Shown: positions 32,348 through 42,480, counted from the first letter of the stretch. The stretch: DNA of 64,000 bases from Closterium sp. NIES-65 (GCA_948144175.1 CANXME010002501.1:62001-126000); one strand, 5' to 3'. The notes: generated by a model not told the origin, from the sequence alone. A program made the numbers and translations.

Positions 32348-33386
32348 GATAGCAGTAGACTAGCAGCGCGAACATTAGGGTAAGGGCAGTGCAGTGACAG
32401 AGGCGCTGCTCTTACCGGACAGGGTGGCTCGGGCGGCTCGGCGGCTTGGCAACTCGGCGGCTCGGGCGGCTTGGCGGTATGGCGGCTCAGTAGCAACTGC
32501 GGCTCGGCGACTCGGCGGCTCGGGCGGCTCGGGCGACTCGGCGGTACAGTGGCTCGGCAGCAACTGCAGCTCGGCGCCTCGGGCGGCTCGGGTGGATCGG
32601 GTGGCTCGGTGGTGACAGCGGGGCCGCGTGGGGACGGCGGCGGGGCTGGGTGGAGCGGCGGCGAGGCCGAATGGAGCGGCGTCGGGGCCGGGTGGAGCGG
32701 CGTCGGGGCCGGGTGGAGCGTCGTCGGGGCCGGGAAGGGCAGCTCCGGGGCCGCAGGGGTAGGCGACGGGGCCAGCAGAGGCGGCGCCGACGCAGGGAAG
32801 GGCGGCGCCGGCGGCTCGGTGGTGACGGCGGGGCCGCGTGGGGACTGCGGCGGGGCCGGGTGGAGCGGCGTCGAGGCCGGGTGGAGCGGCGTCGGGGCCA
32901 GTAGAGGCGGCGCCGAGGCCGGGAAGGGCAGCTCCGGGGCCGCAAGGGTAGGCGACGGGGCCAGCAGAGGCGGCGCCGAGGCAGGGAAGGGCGGCGCCGG
33001 GGCCGCAGGGGTAGGCGACGGGGCCGCTAGGGCGACTAGGAGGGGGGGGTCGCGAGGGCGGCTTGAAGAGGCCGCGAGGGCGGCTAGAAAGGGCCGCGAG
33101 GGCGGCGTGAAAGGGCCGCGAGGGCGGCGCGACGCGACGGAGCCGCGAGGGCGGCGGATCGGGGCCGCGAGGGCGGCGCGACGTGGCCGCTAGGGCGGCA
33201 CGACGTGAAGGGGCCGCGAGGGCGACGCGACGGGGCCGCAAGCGCGACGCGATAGGGTCGAAAGGGCGACTCGACGGGGCCGTGAGAGGGGAGCGCGACT
33301 CTGGCAGTGTAGAGCGCGCTCCGGGCAGGAAAAAAAAGGTGGTGGGCCCTGGGAACAGTTCCCACAGGGGAACCTGCTCGATACCA
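32348..33386 (-). promoter_or_regulatory. PBS and GC-rich leader of element E
   Basis: Minus strand: PBS tggtatcgagc (33,376-33,386), GTTCCC/GGGAAC hairpin (33,358-33,373), GGGCCCACC (33,341-33,349), T-run with cctgcccg, then a degenerate array on 'ggcggcgtcggggccgggtgga' (about 32,600-33,260) and 'cggctcgggcggctcgg' (32,420-32,600). No gene seen. Confidence 0.8.
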
Positions 33387-33511
33387 TGAGAAACTGAACG
33401 AGAATGAAATGACTAAGGGAAAGTTGGGTACAAGTACAAACCCTAGAAAGCTGTACCCCATATGTGCTACCCCACTATAGCCTACAGTAGCTATGTCATA
33501 TAAATCTGACA
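33387..33511 (-). repeat. 5' LTR of copia E (125 bp)
   Basis: On the + strand tgagaaactg...aatctgaca. It differs from the split 3' LTR at one position (gaacg/gaaca). It is followed by ttttg, the target duplication. Confidence 0.92.
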
Positions 33512-33516
33512 TTTTG

Positions 33517-34262
33517 GAGAACTTATCGATCACCACGAGGATGGAATCATGTCCACGTGAGGTCGAAGGAAGTCTTGTGATGGAGTCGAGGCTAACGACC
33601 TGCCATGGCTGCTCCGGTACAGGTAGAGGCTGAAGTAACCCTGCTTTTTTCTGCTTGCTACTCTTCATCCGCTGGCACGTGTCGCAAGAGGTGACGAACT
33701 GCTGCACGTCTGCTGTCATCCCGGGCCAATAGTAATACTTCGCTATCCCTGCTAACGTCTTGTTGCTCCCGAAATGTCCCGCGTAAGGTACGTCGTGAAA
33801 CTCTTCCAATAGGATCTGCCGTAGCGGGGCGTAATTCGGTACCCAAATCTTTCCTTAACCCTTCCTTACAGCTAAGTCTTTCTCCCACTGTAACAACTTC
33901 TTGGTCTCTGCTGTAGCGATTTCTGCGTACACGGAGTACCCATGTTGGAATAGACCCTTGAGCAGAGGGTTCATCCCGTCGAGCTGGATGCCTGCTACAT
34001 GTCCGGGGCGGCTCAACGCATCTGCCTTGTTGTGTAGCCCGGGCTTGTAGACGATGTCGTAGCGGAAGTGAGTTTCCAGGAAGTCCACCCCCCCGCACCT
34101 GTCGCCGTGAGAGCGTCGGCTGCGACTTCACGTATTTGAGACTGCAGTGGTCAGTATAGACTGTAGTCTTGGCTCCCTCTAGGTAACACCTCCACGCCTT
34201 GAAGGCTATGACTATCGCTAAGGCTTCCTTGTCATGGATGGGGTAGTTCAGTTCTGCTCCGT
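33517..34262 (-). pseudogene. Gypsy D integrase N-terminus and RNase H end
   Basis: Minus-strand D sequence between E and G: end of RNase H ([22 protein letters not shown]), tether region, HHCC zinc finger ([12 protein letters not shown]...CDTCQRM) and integrase start ([11 protein letters not shown]), broken off at ttttg by E. Frameshifts occur near 33,850 and 34,090. Confidence 0.9.
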
Positions 34263-34267
34263 GTAGC

Positions 34268-34401
34268 TGTCAAATTATATGATTTATATAATTTAGGTTT
34301 AGGTTTTGTAGGGGTGTTTCTTAGGGGGTACAACTTTTCTCTCGTCACTTTTGTACCCCATGCCCCAAACTAGTCGACATCATTCCTCTCTCACCTTGAC
34401 A
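34268..34401 (+). repeat. 5' LTR of copia G (134 bp)
   Basis: Begins tgtcaaatta and ends caccttgaca. It is identical to 37,655-37,788. It contains the ATG (34,351) from which the downstream pol frame is open. Confidence 0.93.
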
Positions 34402-37400
34402 TGGTATCAGAGCTCAGCCCCACTCCCCCCACCGCCGCTCTTCCTCGCACCAGGTGCTGCTGTGGTAGACCCCCTCCCCCCTCAGGGTGCCGCTCCCTCA
34501 GGTGTGTCCCAGGTAGACCCGGTTGACCCTGTTGAGGTAGCTGTCGAGTCCTGCCCTGCCAGAGGTGCTGAGCCTGAGAGTGCGGAGCCTGACAGTCCCG
34601 AGCCTGGGGGTGCGGAGCCTGGGGGTACTGAGCCTGGGGGTGCGGAGCCTGGGGGTGTGGCGACTGGGGGTGCTGCGTCTGGGGGTGTTGAGCCTGAGCG
34701 CACTACGTCTGGAGGAGCTCTCTCCTCCCAGCAGCTGCAGGAGAGGTACCTACAGTACTGCCGCCTCCGGAGCGGAGCTTCTGGAGCTCGTCCCAGTACT
34801 TCCCCTCCTGCCCAGGAGCTCCCCCCCATTCAGCAGATCCGAGAGTGGTACGCGCGGCGCTGCAGTCTCCGGAGTGGTGCCCCTGGTGCTGAGGACCTGG
34901 ATGTTGGCGTTGTCGCTGGTGCTGAGGACCCGGGCGTTGGAGCTGCTGCTGATGCTGCGGACCCGGGCGCTGGTGTTGTCACTGGTGCTGCGGACCCGGG
35001 CGTTGGAGCTGCTGCTGGTGCTGCGGACCCGGACACTGGCGTTGTCGCTGGTGCTGAGGACCCGGACGTTGGCGTTGTCGCTGGTGCTGAGGACCCGGGC
35101 GTTGGAGCTGCTGCTGGTGCTGAGGACCCGGACGTTGGCGTTGTCGCTGGTGCTGAGGACCCGGGCGTTGGAGCTGCAGCTGGTGCTGCGGACCCGGACG
35201 TTGGCGTTGTCGCTGGTGCTGAGGACCCCGCCGCTGCTGTCTCTACTGGTTCTGGAGCCGCTACGCGGCCGCGACCCTACTTTGTCCCGCTCCTTCAGCA
35301 GGTTCTTGGTCTCACGCCAGTCCAGTCGCAGTCACAGTTACCGCCCGCCTCCCCTCTCCCTGGTCCCTCTCCCTACACTGGTCCCACGGGAGGCCTTACT
35401 GAGCGTCGTGCGCCTGAGTCACGTCCAGCGTCGCCTGTCCGTACTGCGCGCACCGGTCGTCGTGCCCCGCGTGAGCGTCCTCCTCCTGTCCCAGGCACTC
35501 ACTACATGACTCTGCGTCCCTCCACTGCTCCGCAGCGTGTCCCGCTGCCGTCTCCTCCTGAGTCTTCGCTGCCTACTCTTCCTGACCCGGAGTCTGACTC
35601 CCGTCGTGCTGCCAGTCCCACTGTCACGCTTTTTCTCGCTACTGTCGTCACTGACCCGTCTTTTGAGTCCGCTGCTGCGTCTGCTCTGGTCGCTGAGCTG
35701 GTTGACTTTGCTTCTCGCTGTCGCCTGGACTATGCTGCTAGCCTAGTTGCTGAGTCTGAGTCAGCCTGTCCTCCGTCCGTCGGGGGTGAGTGTGCTCTTG
35801 GCACGGACGTCCTTGAGGACAGACAGGAGGAGTTTCACTGCTTTGCTGCTGCTGTGCCTCATCTCGTGTCCATGCTTGTTGCCCCTAAGGGAGACCCGGA
35901 TGCACCAGACATCCCGACCCCGCGCTCCTACACTGAGGCGATGGCGGGTCCCTACTCCTCTAAGTGGCAGACAGCCATGGACGCAGAGATGGCTTCCTGG
36001 AAGTCCACTGGCACTTACGTCGACGAGGTTCCCCCTCCTGGGGCGAACATCGTCAGTGGCATGTGGATTTTCAGGGTAAAGCGACCGCCGGGTTCTCCGC
36101 CTGTCTTCAAGGCGCGCTACGTGGCTAGGGGCTTCAGTCAGCGAGAGGGAGTCGACTTCTTTCAGACCTTCTCCCCCACCCCGAAGATGACTACTCTTCG
36201 GGTGCTGCTGCACATAGCCGCTCAGCGCGACTACGAGCTTCACTCTCTTGACTTCAGCACAGCTTTCTTGCAGGGCAGCCTGCACGAGGAGATCTGGCTG
36301 CGCCGCCCTCCTGGCTTCACTGGGTCGGTTCCCCCTGGCACCCAGTGGAGGCTTCAGCGGCCGGTCTACGGTCTCCGCCAGGCACCGCGTGAGTGGCACG
36401 ACACACTGAGCACGACACTTGCGGCTCTTGGGTTTGCTCCCTCTACTGCTGACCCGTCGCTGTTTCTACGCACCGACACCTCGCTGCCGCCGTTCTACAT
36501 CCTCGTGTACGTCGACGACTTGGTCTTTGCCACAGCGGACAGAGCTGGTCTCGCCCACGTGAAGTTGGAGCTGCAGAAGAGACACACGTACACAGACCTG
36601 GGTGAACTGACAAGCTACCTTGGCTTGCGGATCACCCGGGACAGAGCACGCCGCACCATCACCCTGACTCAGTCACACATGGTGCAGCAGGTCCTTCAGC
36701 GCTTCCGCTTCACGTACTCCTCGCCTCAGCCCACTCCTCTGCCTACGGGACACTCGCTCTCAGCTCTGCCTTCGGATGAGTCCGTAGAGCCGAGTGGCCC
36801 GTATCCAGAGCTTGTGGGTTGCCTCATGTACCTGATGACCTGCACACGACCTGACCTTGCATACCCTCTTAGCATCCTTGCACGCTATGTCGCTCCCGGC
36901 CGTCACCGGAAGGAGCACATGGATGCAGCTAAGAGGGTGTTGCGCTACTTGTGCAGTACGTCGGGCATGGGGCTAGTGCTTGGAGGGCGAGACCGGCCTG
37001 TTCTCACAGGGCACTCAGACCCTTCTTGGGCAGACGACCAGGCTACTCAGCGGTCGTCACAGGGTTACACCTTCAGCCTTGGCTCAGGCTCAGTTTCCTG
37101 GCGTTCTACACGCTCTTCTTCTGTTCTCAGCTCCAGTTGTGAGGCTGAGATCTACGCCACAGCCATGGCTGCCCAGGAGCTACGCTGGCTGACCTACCTG
37201 CTGACCGACCTTGGAGAGCGGCCTGGTTCTCCTCCAGTGCTGTACGTCGACAACAAGGCTGCCATTGCCTTGTGTCAGGAGCACAGACTGGAGCACAGAA
37301 CGAAGCACATTGCTCTGCGGTACTTTCTTGCTCGAGAGCTGCAGCAGCGTGGTCAGCTTTGTCTGCGTTACGTGGCCACTGAGGCCAACACTGCTGATGT

Positions 37401-37491
37401 GTTCACCAAGGCGCTTCCGCCTGTTGACCATCAGCGCTTTTGCACTCTGCTAGGCCTTGTGCCTACTGGACCTCACTTGCTTACTTCTTGA
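34351..37491 (+). CDS. Copia G linker-RT-RNase H protein
   Basis: 1,046-codon open frame. The first ATG lies inside the 5' LTR, so the frame reads through LTR end and PBS into the linker. No other good start is evident and the true start is uncertain. After about 30 residues it matches the linker of C and F (LPPPPLFLAPGAA). It then has (EPGGA)n-like repeats (34,565-34,710), an 11-residue repeat of the type AGAEDPDVGVV (34,880-35,230), RT with YVDDLVFATAD at about 36,507, and RNase H (DPSWADD, SCEAEIYA, YVDNKAA). It ends at 37,491. Catalytic YVDD is intact; HSDPSWADD has Pro where the others have Ala. Confidence 0.88.
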   Translation: MYPMPQTSRHHSSLTLTWYQSSAPLPPPPLFLAPGAAVVDPLPPQGAAPSGVSQVDPVDPVEVAVESCPARGAEPESAEPDSPEPGGAEPGGTEPGGAEPGGVATGGAASGGVEPERTTSGGALSSQQLQERYLQYCRLRSGASGARPSTSPPAQELPPIQQIREWYARRCSLRSGAPGAEDLDVGVVAGAEDPGVGAAADAADPGAGVVTGAADPGVGAAAGAADPDTGVVAGAEDPDVGVVAGAEDPGVGAAAGAEDPDVGVVAGAEDPGVGAAAGAADPDVGVVAGAEDPAAAVSTGSGAATRPRPYFVPLLQQVLGLTPVQSQSQLPPASPLPGPSPYTGPTGGLTERRAPESRPASPVRTARTGRRAPRERPPPVPGTHYMTLRPSTAPQRVPLPSPPESSLPTLPDPESDSRRAASPTVTLFLATVVTDPSFESAAASALVAELVDFASRCRLDYAASLVAESESACPPSVGGECALGTDVLEDRQEEFHCFAAAVPHLVSMLVAPKGDPDAPDIPTPRSYTEAMAGPYSSKWQTAMDAEMASWKSTGTYVDEVPPPGANIVSGMWIFRVKRPPGSPPVFKARYVARGFSQREGVDFFQTFSPTPKMTTLRVLLHIAAQRDYELHSLDFSTAFLQGSLHEEIWLRRPPGFTGSVPPGTQWRLQRPVYGLRQAPREWHDTLSTTLAALGFAPSTADPSLFLRTDTSLPPFYILVYVDDLVFATADRAGLAHVKLELQKRHTYTDLGELTSYLGLRITRDRARRTITLTQSHMVQQVLQRFRFTYSSPQPTPLPTGHSLSALPSDESVEPSGPYPELVGCLMYLMTCTRPDLAYPLSILARYVAPGRHRKEHMDAAKRVLRYLCSTSGMGLVLGGRDRPVLTGHSDPSWADDQATQRSSQGYTFSLGSGSVSWRSTRSSSVLSSSCEAEIYATAMAAQELRWLTYLLTDLGERPGSPPVLYVDNKAAIALCQEHRLEHRTKHIALRYFLARELQQRGQLCLRYVATEANTADVFTKALPPVDHQRFCTLLGLVPTGPHLLTS

Positions 37492-37654
37492 CCCTGCTTG
37501 TACTGTGATCACTATATATATATATATATGCCTGCATGTTTACTTTTGCTAGGATGTGATAACTGTATCTCTTGCTGTGTTATAAACCTGTATGTGAACT
37601 GGTCTTGTGACCCCTGTTAGGTTTGGCTATCCCCCTACTTCACCTATGGGGGTG

Positions 37655-37788
37655 TGTCAAATTATATGATTTATATAATTTAGGTTTAGGTTTTGTAGGG
37701 GTGTTTCTTAGGGGGTACAACTTTTCTCTCGTCACTTTTGTACCCCATGCCCCAAACTAGTCGACATCATTCCTCTCTCACCTTGACA
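37655..37788 (+). repeat. 3' LTR of copia G (134 bp)
   Basis: Identical to the 5' LTR. Preceded by tatgggggtg, the same polypurine tract as in B, C, E and F. 37,492-37,654 is 3' untranslated with a short TA run. Confidence 0.93.
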
Positions 37789-37793
37789 GTAGC

Positions 37794-38363
37794 TTCTTAC
37801 TGAGGTAGGCGATGGGCTGCAAACCGCGTCCGTGATCCTGCATCAGTACTGCTCCGACTGCTTGGTCACTAGCGGCTGCTTCCACCACGTAGTCCTTGTC
37901 TGGATCCGGCAAGATGAGTACTGGCGCTGTAGACAGTGCTGTCTGTAGCTGCTCCATGGCTTGCTGATGAAGGGTATCCCATTTGTAGGGCGTATCCTTT
38001 TTCAGTAGGTCGGTTAGTGGCGCTGCTATCTTAGCGTATTGCGGCACGAACCTGTTGTAGTAGTTGGCGAAGCCTAGGAACTGCTGTAACTCCTTCACGT
38101 TCTCTGGTACTTTCCACTTCTTGACGGCTTCGATCTTCCGTGGGTCCACGTGTACGCCCTCGGCACTCACCATGTGCCCGAGAAAGTGCACCTTCTTCAG
38201 GGCGAGGTCGCTCTTCGACAGCTTCACGTAGAACTTGTTTTTCCGCAGGATCTCGAACACCTTCCGTAGATGCTCCACATGCTCCTCATGTTCTTGGAGT
38301 AGATGAGAATGTCGTCCAGGTACACCACCACGCATTCGTCCAATAGGGATCGTAAGATGTGAT
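37794..38363 (-). pseudogene. Gypsy D RT C-terminus and RNase H start
   Basis: Minus strand: RT catalytic region ([13 protein letters not shown], about 38,290-38,330), a frameshift near 38,290, then [24 protein letters not shown] and RNase H ADAS-like ([15 protein letters not shown], where the first Asp of ADAS is Ala). Split from its neighbours by G (37,789) and H (38,368). Confidence 0.9.
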
Positions 38364-38368
38364 TCATC

Positions 38369-38593
38369 TGTCAGAATAATATATAAATCTATATATTGTT
38401 TTGTAATTGCCTGTAGTGTAGACTAGTGTAGTTATATAATGTTCTGTTTTGGTGGTGCACCTTTCATCTTGCCTATATGTACTGCTCCCTCTATAGTGAA
38501 ACCACTCTTCTTCTCTTTTCAATTTTCTCGACTCTCCTAAACTTACTCGAACTCAACTAGCTATGGCTCCTTAACCTAGCTAAGCTTCTGACA
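38369..38593 (-). repeat. Solo LTR H (225 bp)
   Basis: tgtcagaata...cttctgaca flanked by tcatc on both sides (38,364-38,368; 38,594-38,598), with no internal region. This is the product expected from LTR-LTR recombination. It resembles the LTRs of element I over several blocks (tgcctgtag, tggtggtgcacctttc, ctatagtgaaacc, ctatggctcct). Strand is a guess; by likeness to I it reads on the + strand. Confidence 0.88.
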
Positions 38594-38598
38594 TCATC

Positions 38599-39203
38599 TC
38601 CGCCTGGAACGTTGCTGGTGCATTGCAGAGTCCGATCGGCATCACCAAGTATTCGTAGGAGCCGTATCTGGTACAGAACGCCGTCTTGTGGATCGAATTG
38701 TCCGCCATCTTGATCTGCCTGTAACCCGACCGTAGGTCCAGCTTCGAAAAGACTGTTGCACCACGCAATTGGTCCAGTAGGTTGTCTATGCGCGGTATGG
38801 AGTATTTGATTTTTGCTGTCTGTTTGTTCAGTGCGCGGTAGTCGATGCACATCCGTAGACTGCCGTCTGGTTTTGGAGTGAAGAGAACTGGTGCACCGTA
38901 GGGAGAGGTGGATGGGTGGATCAGTTGTCTGTCCAGTAGACACTCTATCTGTTTCTTCATGTCTGTCAGCTCAGACGGACTCAGTCGGTATGGTGCACGT
39001 GAGACGGGTTTCGCACCTGGTTCCTCCATGACCTCGTGCTCGTAGGTGCGCGCTGGAGGTACGCTTGCGGGTAGGTCGTCGGGCATTATATCCTTGTACT
39101 GCTCCAAGACCTCCTTCACTGCTGTAGGTAGCTCCGAACTCGGCTTCTCCTCCTGTGCTGGTGCCATAACCAGTGCTAAGTAACCCGTGTTACTCTTGTT
39201 CAC
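38599..39203 (-). pseudogene. Gypsy D RT N-terminus
   Basis: Minus-strand frame with the protease-RT spacer ([20 protein letters not shown]), RT fingers ([12 protein letters not shown]) and palm start ([37 protein letters not shown]). It is followed by solo LTR H after ATFQAEM. Confidence 0.9.
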
Positions 39204-39256
39204 TGTCTGTTCAAACCGTGCCAGTGTCGTTTCAGGAACGCTCCCTGTATCTGTCT

Positions 39257-39917
39257 AACTTCGCAGCTCCACTCGTTTCCCGTTGTTGTAGATGCACGCC
39301 TTCCTGTTGACCCAGTCGATCTCGGGGTTGAACCGCTTCAAGAAATCTTGCCCCAAGATGAAATCTAAGCCTTTGATGTTCGTGATCGGCAACGTCGACT
39401 TCCACCTCAGCACCCCTATGTGCAGCTGCAGTGATGCTTCGCCGTGGATGGGAAGTTTCGTACCGTCCACCATTGTTGCCGAGAACTTGGTCTATTCCGA
39501 AAATTCTCCAATTTTCTCCAACGTCCCGCAGTCGCACACCGAGTGGGACGCACCACTGTCCACCATTGCCTGGAGGCGTCGCCCATTGCAGATCACCTCG
39601 AGTAGTAGTGGTTTTTGCTGCTCCGAGTAACCGTAGATGGTCTCGCTTATAGGATCATAGGGTACGTCAAATAGATCATCCCTCGGTCCTGCGCTCGAAG
39701 CTGCTGACTCCATATCAGTTTCCAACTGAGCAGGGTTAGAAGGATTTTTCCGAGGCCGATTCAGCTTCGTCTTGGCCTGGAACCTTCCCTTAAGCCTTTG
39801 CAGCTGTGTAGGCTTCTCCTGTGGGCAATGGGGAGCCTTAACACTATGCTGCGGGGAGAGAATATGAACTCCTTGGAACGCACGACCCTTTTCAACGCTC
39901 CGGAGTGGTTTGCCCAA
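39257..39917 (-). pseudogene. Gypsy D protease
   Basis: Minus strand in two frames. 39,492-39,917 has LLEVICNGRRLQAMVDSGASHSV with the DSGA catalytic motif. 39,257-39,473 has the protease C-terminal half (DFILGQDFLKRFNPEIDW). A frameshift near 39,490 separates them. Confidence 0.85.
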
Positions 39918-40184
39918 CTTCTCAGGTACCTGAATAATGTCTGAAGGCTTTTTCTTGGCCTTGAAATATCCCCTGAATTTTTTAAAGGCTTGAAAACCTC
40001 AAGAGGGAATATTCTTACTCTCGGGGGTGTTCGGCTGGAGTTTCCCGGTCGGTGCAAAGTCTTGTTTCGCGGAGCCTCCATTTGTCTCGGCGATTTCCCC
40101 TGTTGCTGGCCGGTCGTGGCATTTTCAATTCGCGCCATTGTGTCCTCTTTTTTTCGCCATCGTGGATGTCGAACTGTTGTTGCC

Positions 40185-40901
40185 CTACGGCTCCGCTCGT
40201 GCCTTCTTCATTTTCCAACACGCCAAGAGTCGATGTCCTGCTGCGCCGCAAAATTCGCACTTCTCATATTTTGTTGGCCGCTGCTTCGCGTCGAGCTTGG
40301 CGATATCCATCGGGTCGGTGATCGTGGGTGGTGCCGATCGCTTCGTGCCAAATGATCGGTTCGGCACGTGGCGTCGTGTCTCGGGTTCACATCGCATCAG
40401 CGCATCGAATCTCTCTGCCACACACACCATGTCACAGTAGTTGTTGTAGTTCGCGGCAATCACCTGTCGGCGGACTTCCATTTTTAGCCCCTCAGTATAC
40501 GCTTGGATTTTTTCCCCTTCGGCCAGGTCGGTAATTCGTTTGAAGAGGCTCTCCATCTGCTGCGTGTACTGTGTTACACTGCCGAACTGTTTATGCCGAT
40601 GAATCTGCTGCCGCGCTATGTAGCTGGAGTTGATTGGTTCGAAACGTTGAATTAAAGCTTCCCGAAACTGCGTCCATGACCCCTCGCCTCGGATCTTAAT
40701 GCTGTTGTAAATCCACTCGAGCGCCGGGCCTCGTAACAATGTCGCTGCGAGCCGAATCCGCATTGCATCGTGTGTCGGGGTCGTACAGCCAACGGCCTCG
40801 AAGTAAATTTCGAGAGTTGCAATGAATCGACGAACGTCAGTGTCCCTCGCATTCGGATTGAACGTCTCTGGTAGACTAGGACGTGCCGCCTCAAGATTCA
40901 C
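40185..40901 (-). pseudogene. gag: Gypsy D gag (retrotransposon gag, CCHC knuckle)
   Basis: Minus-strand open piece of 238 codons. It has the gag core (FIATLEIYFEAVG, LRGPALEWIY, FREALIQRF) and a classic zinc knuckle CEFCGAAGHRLLAC (C-X2-C-X4-H-X4-C). Part of a longer gag broken by stops. 39,918-40,184 holds the basic linker to protease. Confidence 0.88.
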
Positions 40902-41004
40902 TGTAGCTGCTGCCGCTGCTGCTGGGTGAAGTGTCGGTGTCGTCGCTGCTGCTGCTGACGTCGCTACTGTATTCGCTGCTGCGTTCGTTGCTGCTATGGC
41001 GGCT

Positions 41005-41423
41005 GCCGACTAGTTCGCGAGAAGCTCCTCTATTCGCTGGAGTGCCGCTCACGTCTGGTTGAGGCCGTTGTATAACTCCGTAATTTTCCGTACAGAATTA
41101 TCACCGTTTTCCTCCATTTGGCGATTTATAAGAAGATTTGCGACGAAAATATATAAATTTTTTGCGCTGGTCATCTTACTGTGAGTCGAGTTTCTTTGCA
41201 GAAATGACGAGGGCTGGTTCTGTAGGTCGCGTAGTTCTCCCTTAGTCGAAATTCGCGTCTGATCTCGGCCATTGAGAAGAAATTCGATCCGACGCTCCAA
41301 ATTCCAACTATTTTGGGCGAAATTCTCGAGGCCGTTGAGATTCGAATCGATCCGACGGTCGAAATTCCAACTTCTTCGCCACTGGACCTGAGGAGTGTTT
41401 GAAAACCGGTTCGAGGGGGACAT
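41005..41423 (-). pseudogene. Gypsy D gag N-terminus (stops)
   Basis: Minus-strand ORF 41,049-41,423 ends at a TGA just before AALQRIEELLAN, a typical coiled gag N-terminus of chromoviruses. A second stop follows near 41,010. 41,424-41,548 is the leader with no feature seen besides the PBS. Confidence 0.6.
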
Positions 41424-41534
41424 TAGAAAATAGAGCGGAACTGGTTTACATACCCGAAATCGGCGCTTTCCGTCGTCGCCCCCGCGGTTTTAAAAGCTAG
41501 GTTTTAGCTGTCGAAAAGCTTCGCGTGCAAACAG

Positions 41535-41546
41535 GCTCTGATACCA
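41535..41546 (-). promoter_or_regulatory. Primer binding site of gypsy D
   Basis: The minus strand reads tggtatcagagc, complementary to an initiator-Met tRNA 3' end. It lies two bases from the LTR end, as is usual for gypsy elements. Confidence 0.85.
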
Positions 41547-41548
41547 AG

Positions 41549-41915
41549 TTTGAGGATCTAGGTTTGAGCTCAGAAAAGAGAATTGTAATTGAATGATCAC
41601 CTGGGTACAACGCGAGGCTTGTATAGGCTCGACACAAGGCCCAGTAACCAGCTGTTACTCGAAGGTTCCGCGGGTCGCGAAGCGTCCCGAACAGATCCTT
41701 CACGAATTCGGTAGAAGGCAATTCGGTGGCAACCGAAAAGCCAGAATTCGGTGCACGCAACCTAGCTCGGTGCTATACCTATAATAAAATATAGGAAAGC
41801 ACCTAGCCTAGGAAATCAAGCAATTCATGCATGCATATGATTATCCTATGCTAGAAATAGCATGATAAAGTAAAGGCAAGCAAGCATAGCTGGCATAAGC
41901 CGTCGTACTCTCACA
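41549..41915 (-). repeat. 5' LTR of gypsy D (367 bp)
   Basis: Partner of 17,863-18,230, followed by cttgc. About 19 differences were counted by eye, including loss of the TATATATA run present in the 3' LTR (here gcttgtatagg at about 41,616). Confidence 0.92.
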
Positions 41916-41920
41916 CTTGC

Positions 41921-42480
41921 CCTTGCCGGTGCGGTGTCTCCCGCTAGGGGCAGACACAGCGGCGATCGACTCGGTGCCAACGAAGTCGACGGCAGCAGGA
42001 GAGGCAACAGAGGGCAAAAGTGGGGACGGGGAGCACCCCTCAAAGAAGGGGGTACGAGGGTCACCACGAGAGGCTCCTACAACGACTATACTCTTCTCAG
42101 CTGCCAGGAGGCGCTCCTCGAGGAGGTTAACGGTGAGTGTGGTGGGGCAAACAGAGAGGAAGTGGTCCCTGACCGAGCGAAGAGAGTCAGGGAGCCGGGT
42201 GACTATGTAGTAGAGGGTGATGTACATGGGGGGGGGGGGGGGGGTTCTTGGCGCAGAACTCAGCAGGAAGCGCAGCGCGGTAGCGGGTGTCACTAGTGCA
42301 AAGGTGCGTAGTGAGGTCAGCGACAATGGGAAAGGCGGCGAGGTCAGGGAGCAGGTACGGCAGCATGAGGCGGCTAAGGGCAGCAGTGGCAGGGGAAGAG
42401 TAGCGTGCAACTACAGCGTTGTACAAGGTCTTAGCACTCTTGTACTGACTAAAGTGCGCGCGCTCAGTGGACAGCAAGTG
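41921..42480 (-). pseudogene. Copia B gag middle part
   Basis: Minus-strand continuation of B gag between D and I: ERAHFSQYKSAKTLYNAVVARYSSP, LPDLAAFPIVADLTTHL, LYYIVTRLPDSLR, AAEKSIVVVGASRGDPRTP. A 17-base C-run at 42,228-42,244 shifts the frame: codons before it read KNPPPPPHVHHP, codons after it in the next frame read PPPPPMYITLYYI. Confidence 0.9.
42228..42244 (-). repeat. 17-bp homopolymer in B gag
   Basis: (G)17 on the + strand, one base longer than the in-frame run of E at the same gag position. It causes the frame break in B. Confidence 0.9.

Larger units (their letters stand above)
19232..33511 (-). mobile_element. Ty1/copia element E, with F nested in its 3' LTR
   Basis: Minus-strand copia inserted in gypsy D, with ttttg duplications at 19,227-19,231 and 33,512-33,516. 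The 3' LTR is split by F (19,232-19,339 plus 26,757-26,773). The 5' LTR is 33,387-33,511. The halves together make 125 bp and differ from the 5' LTR at one position. Gag, protease, integrase, linker, RT and RNase H are present. The gag C-terminus is deleted and pol has stops. Confidence 0.92.
34268..37788 (+). mobile_element. Ty1/copia element G, internally deleted, identical LTRs
   Basis: Plus-strand copia of 3,521 bp in gypsy D, with gtagc duplications (34,263-34,267; 37,789-37,793). Both 134-bp LTRs are identical by eye. The leader, gag, protease and integrase are missing: PBS tggtatcagagc (34,402-34,413) is followed within a few bases by integrase-RT linker sequence. RT and RNase H are open. 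Movement would need gag and integrase from another element, unless the deletion arose during or after its last insertion. Confidence 0.93.
17863..41915 (-). mobile_element. Ty3/gypsy chromovirus D, with E, G and H nested inside
   Basis: Minus-strand gypsy bounded by LTRs at 17,863-18,230 and 41,549-41,915 with cttgc duplications (17,858-17,862; 41,916-41,920). Its own sequence is 17,863-19,231, 33,512-34,267, 37,789-38,368 and 38,594-41,915. It carries gag, protease, RT, RNase H, integrase and chromodomain, all broken. Its protein is close to that of J. The LTRs differ at about 19 of 367 positions by eye (about 5%). Confidence 0.92.
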
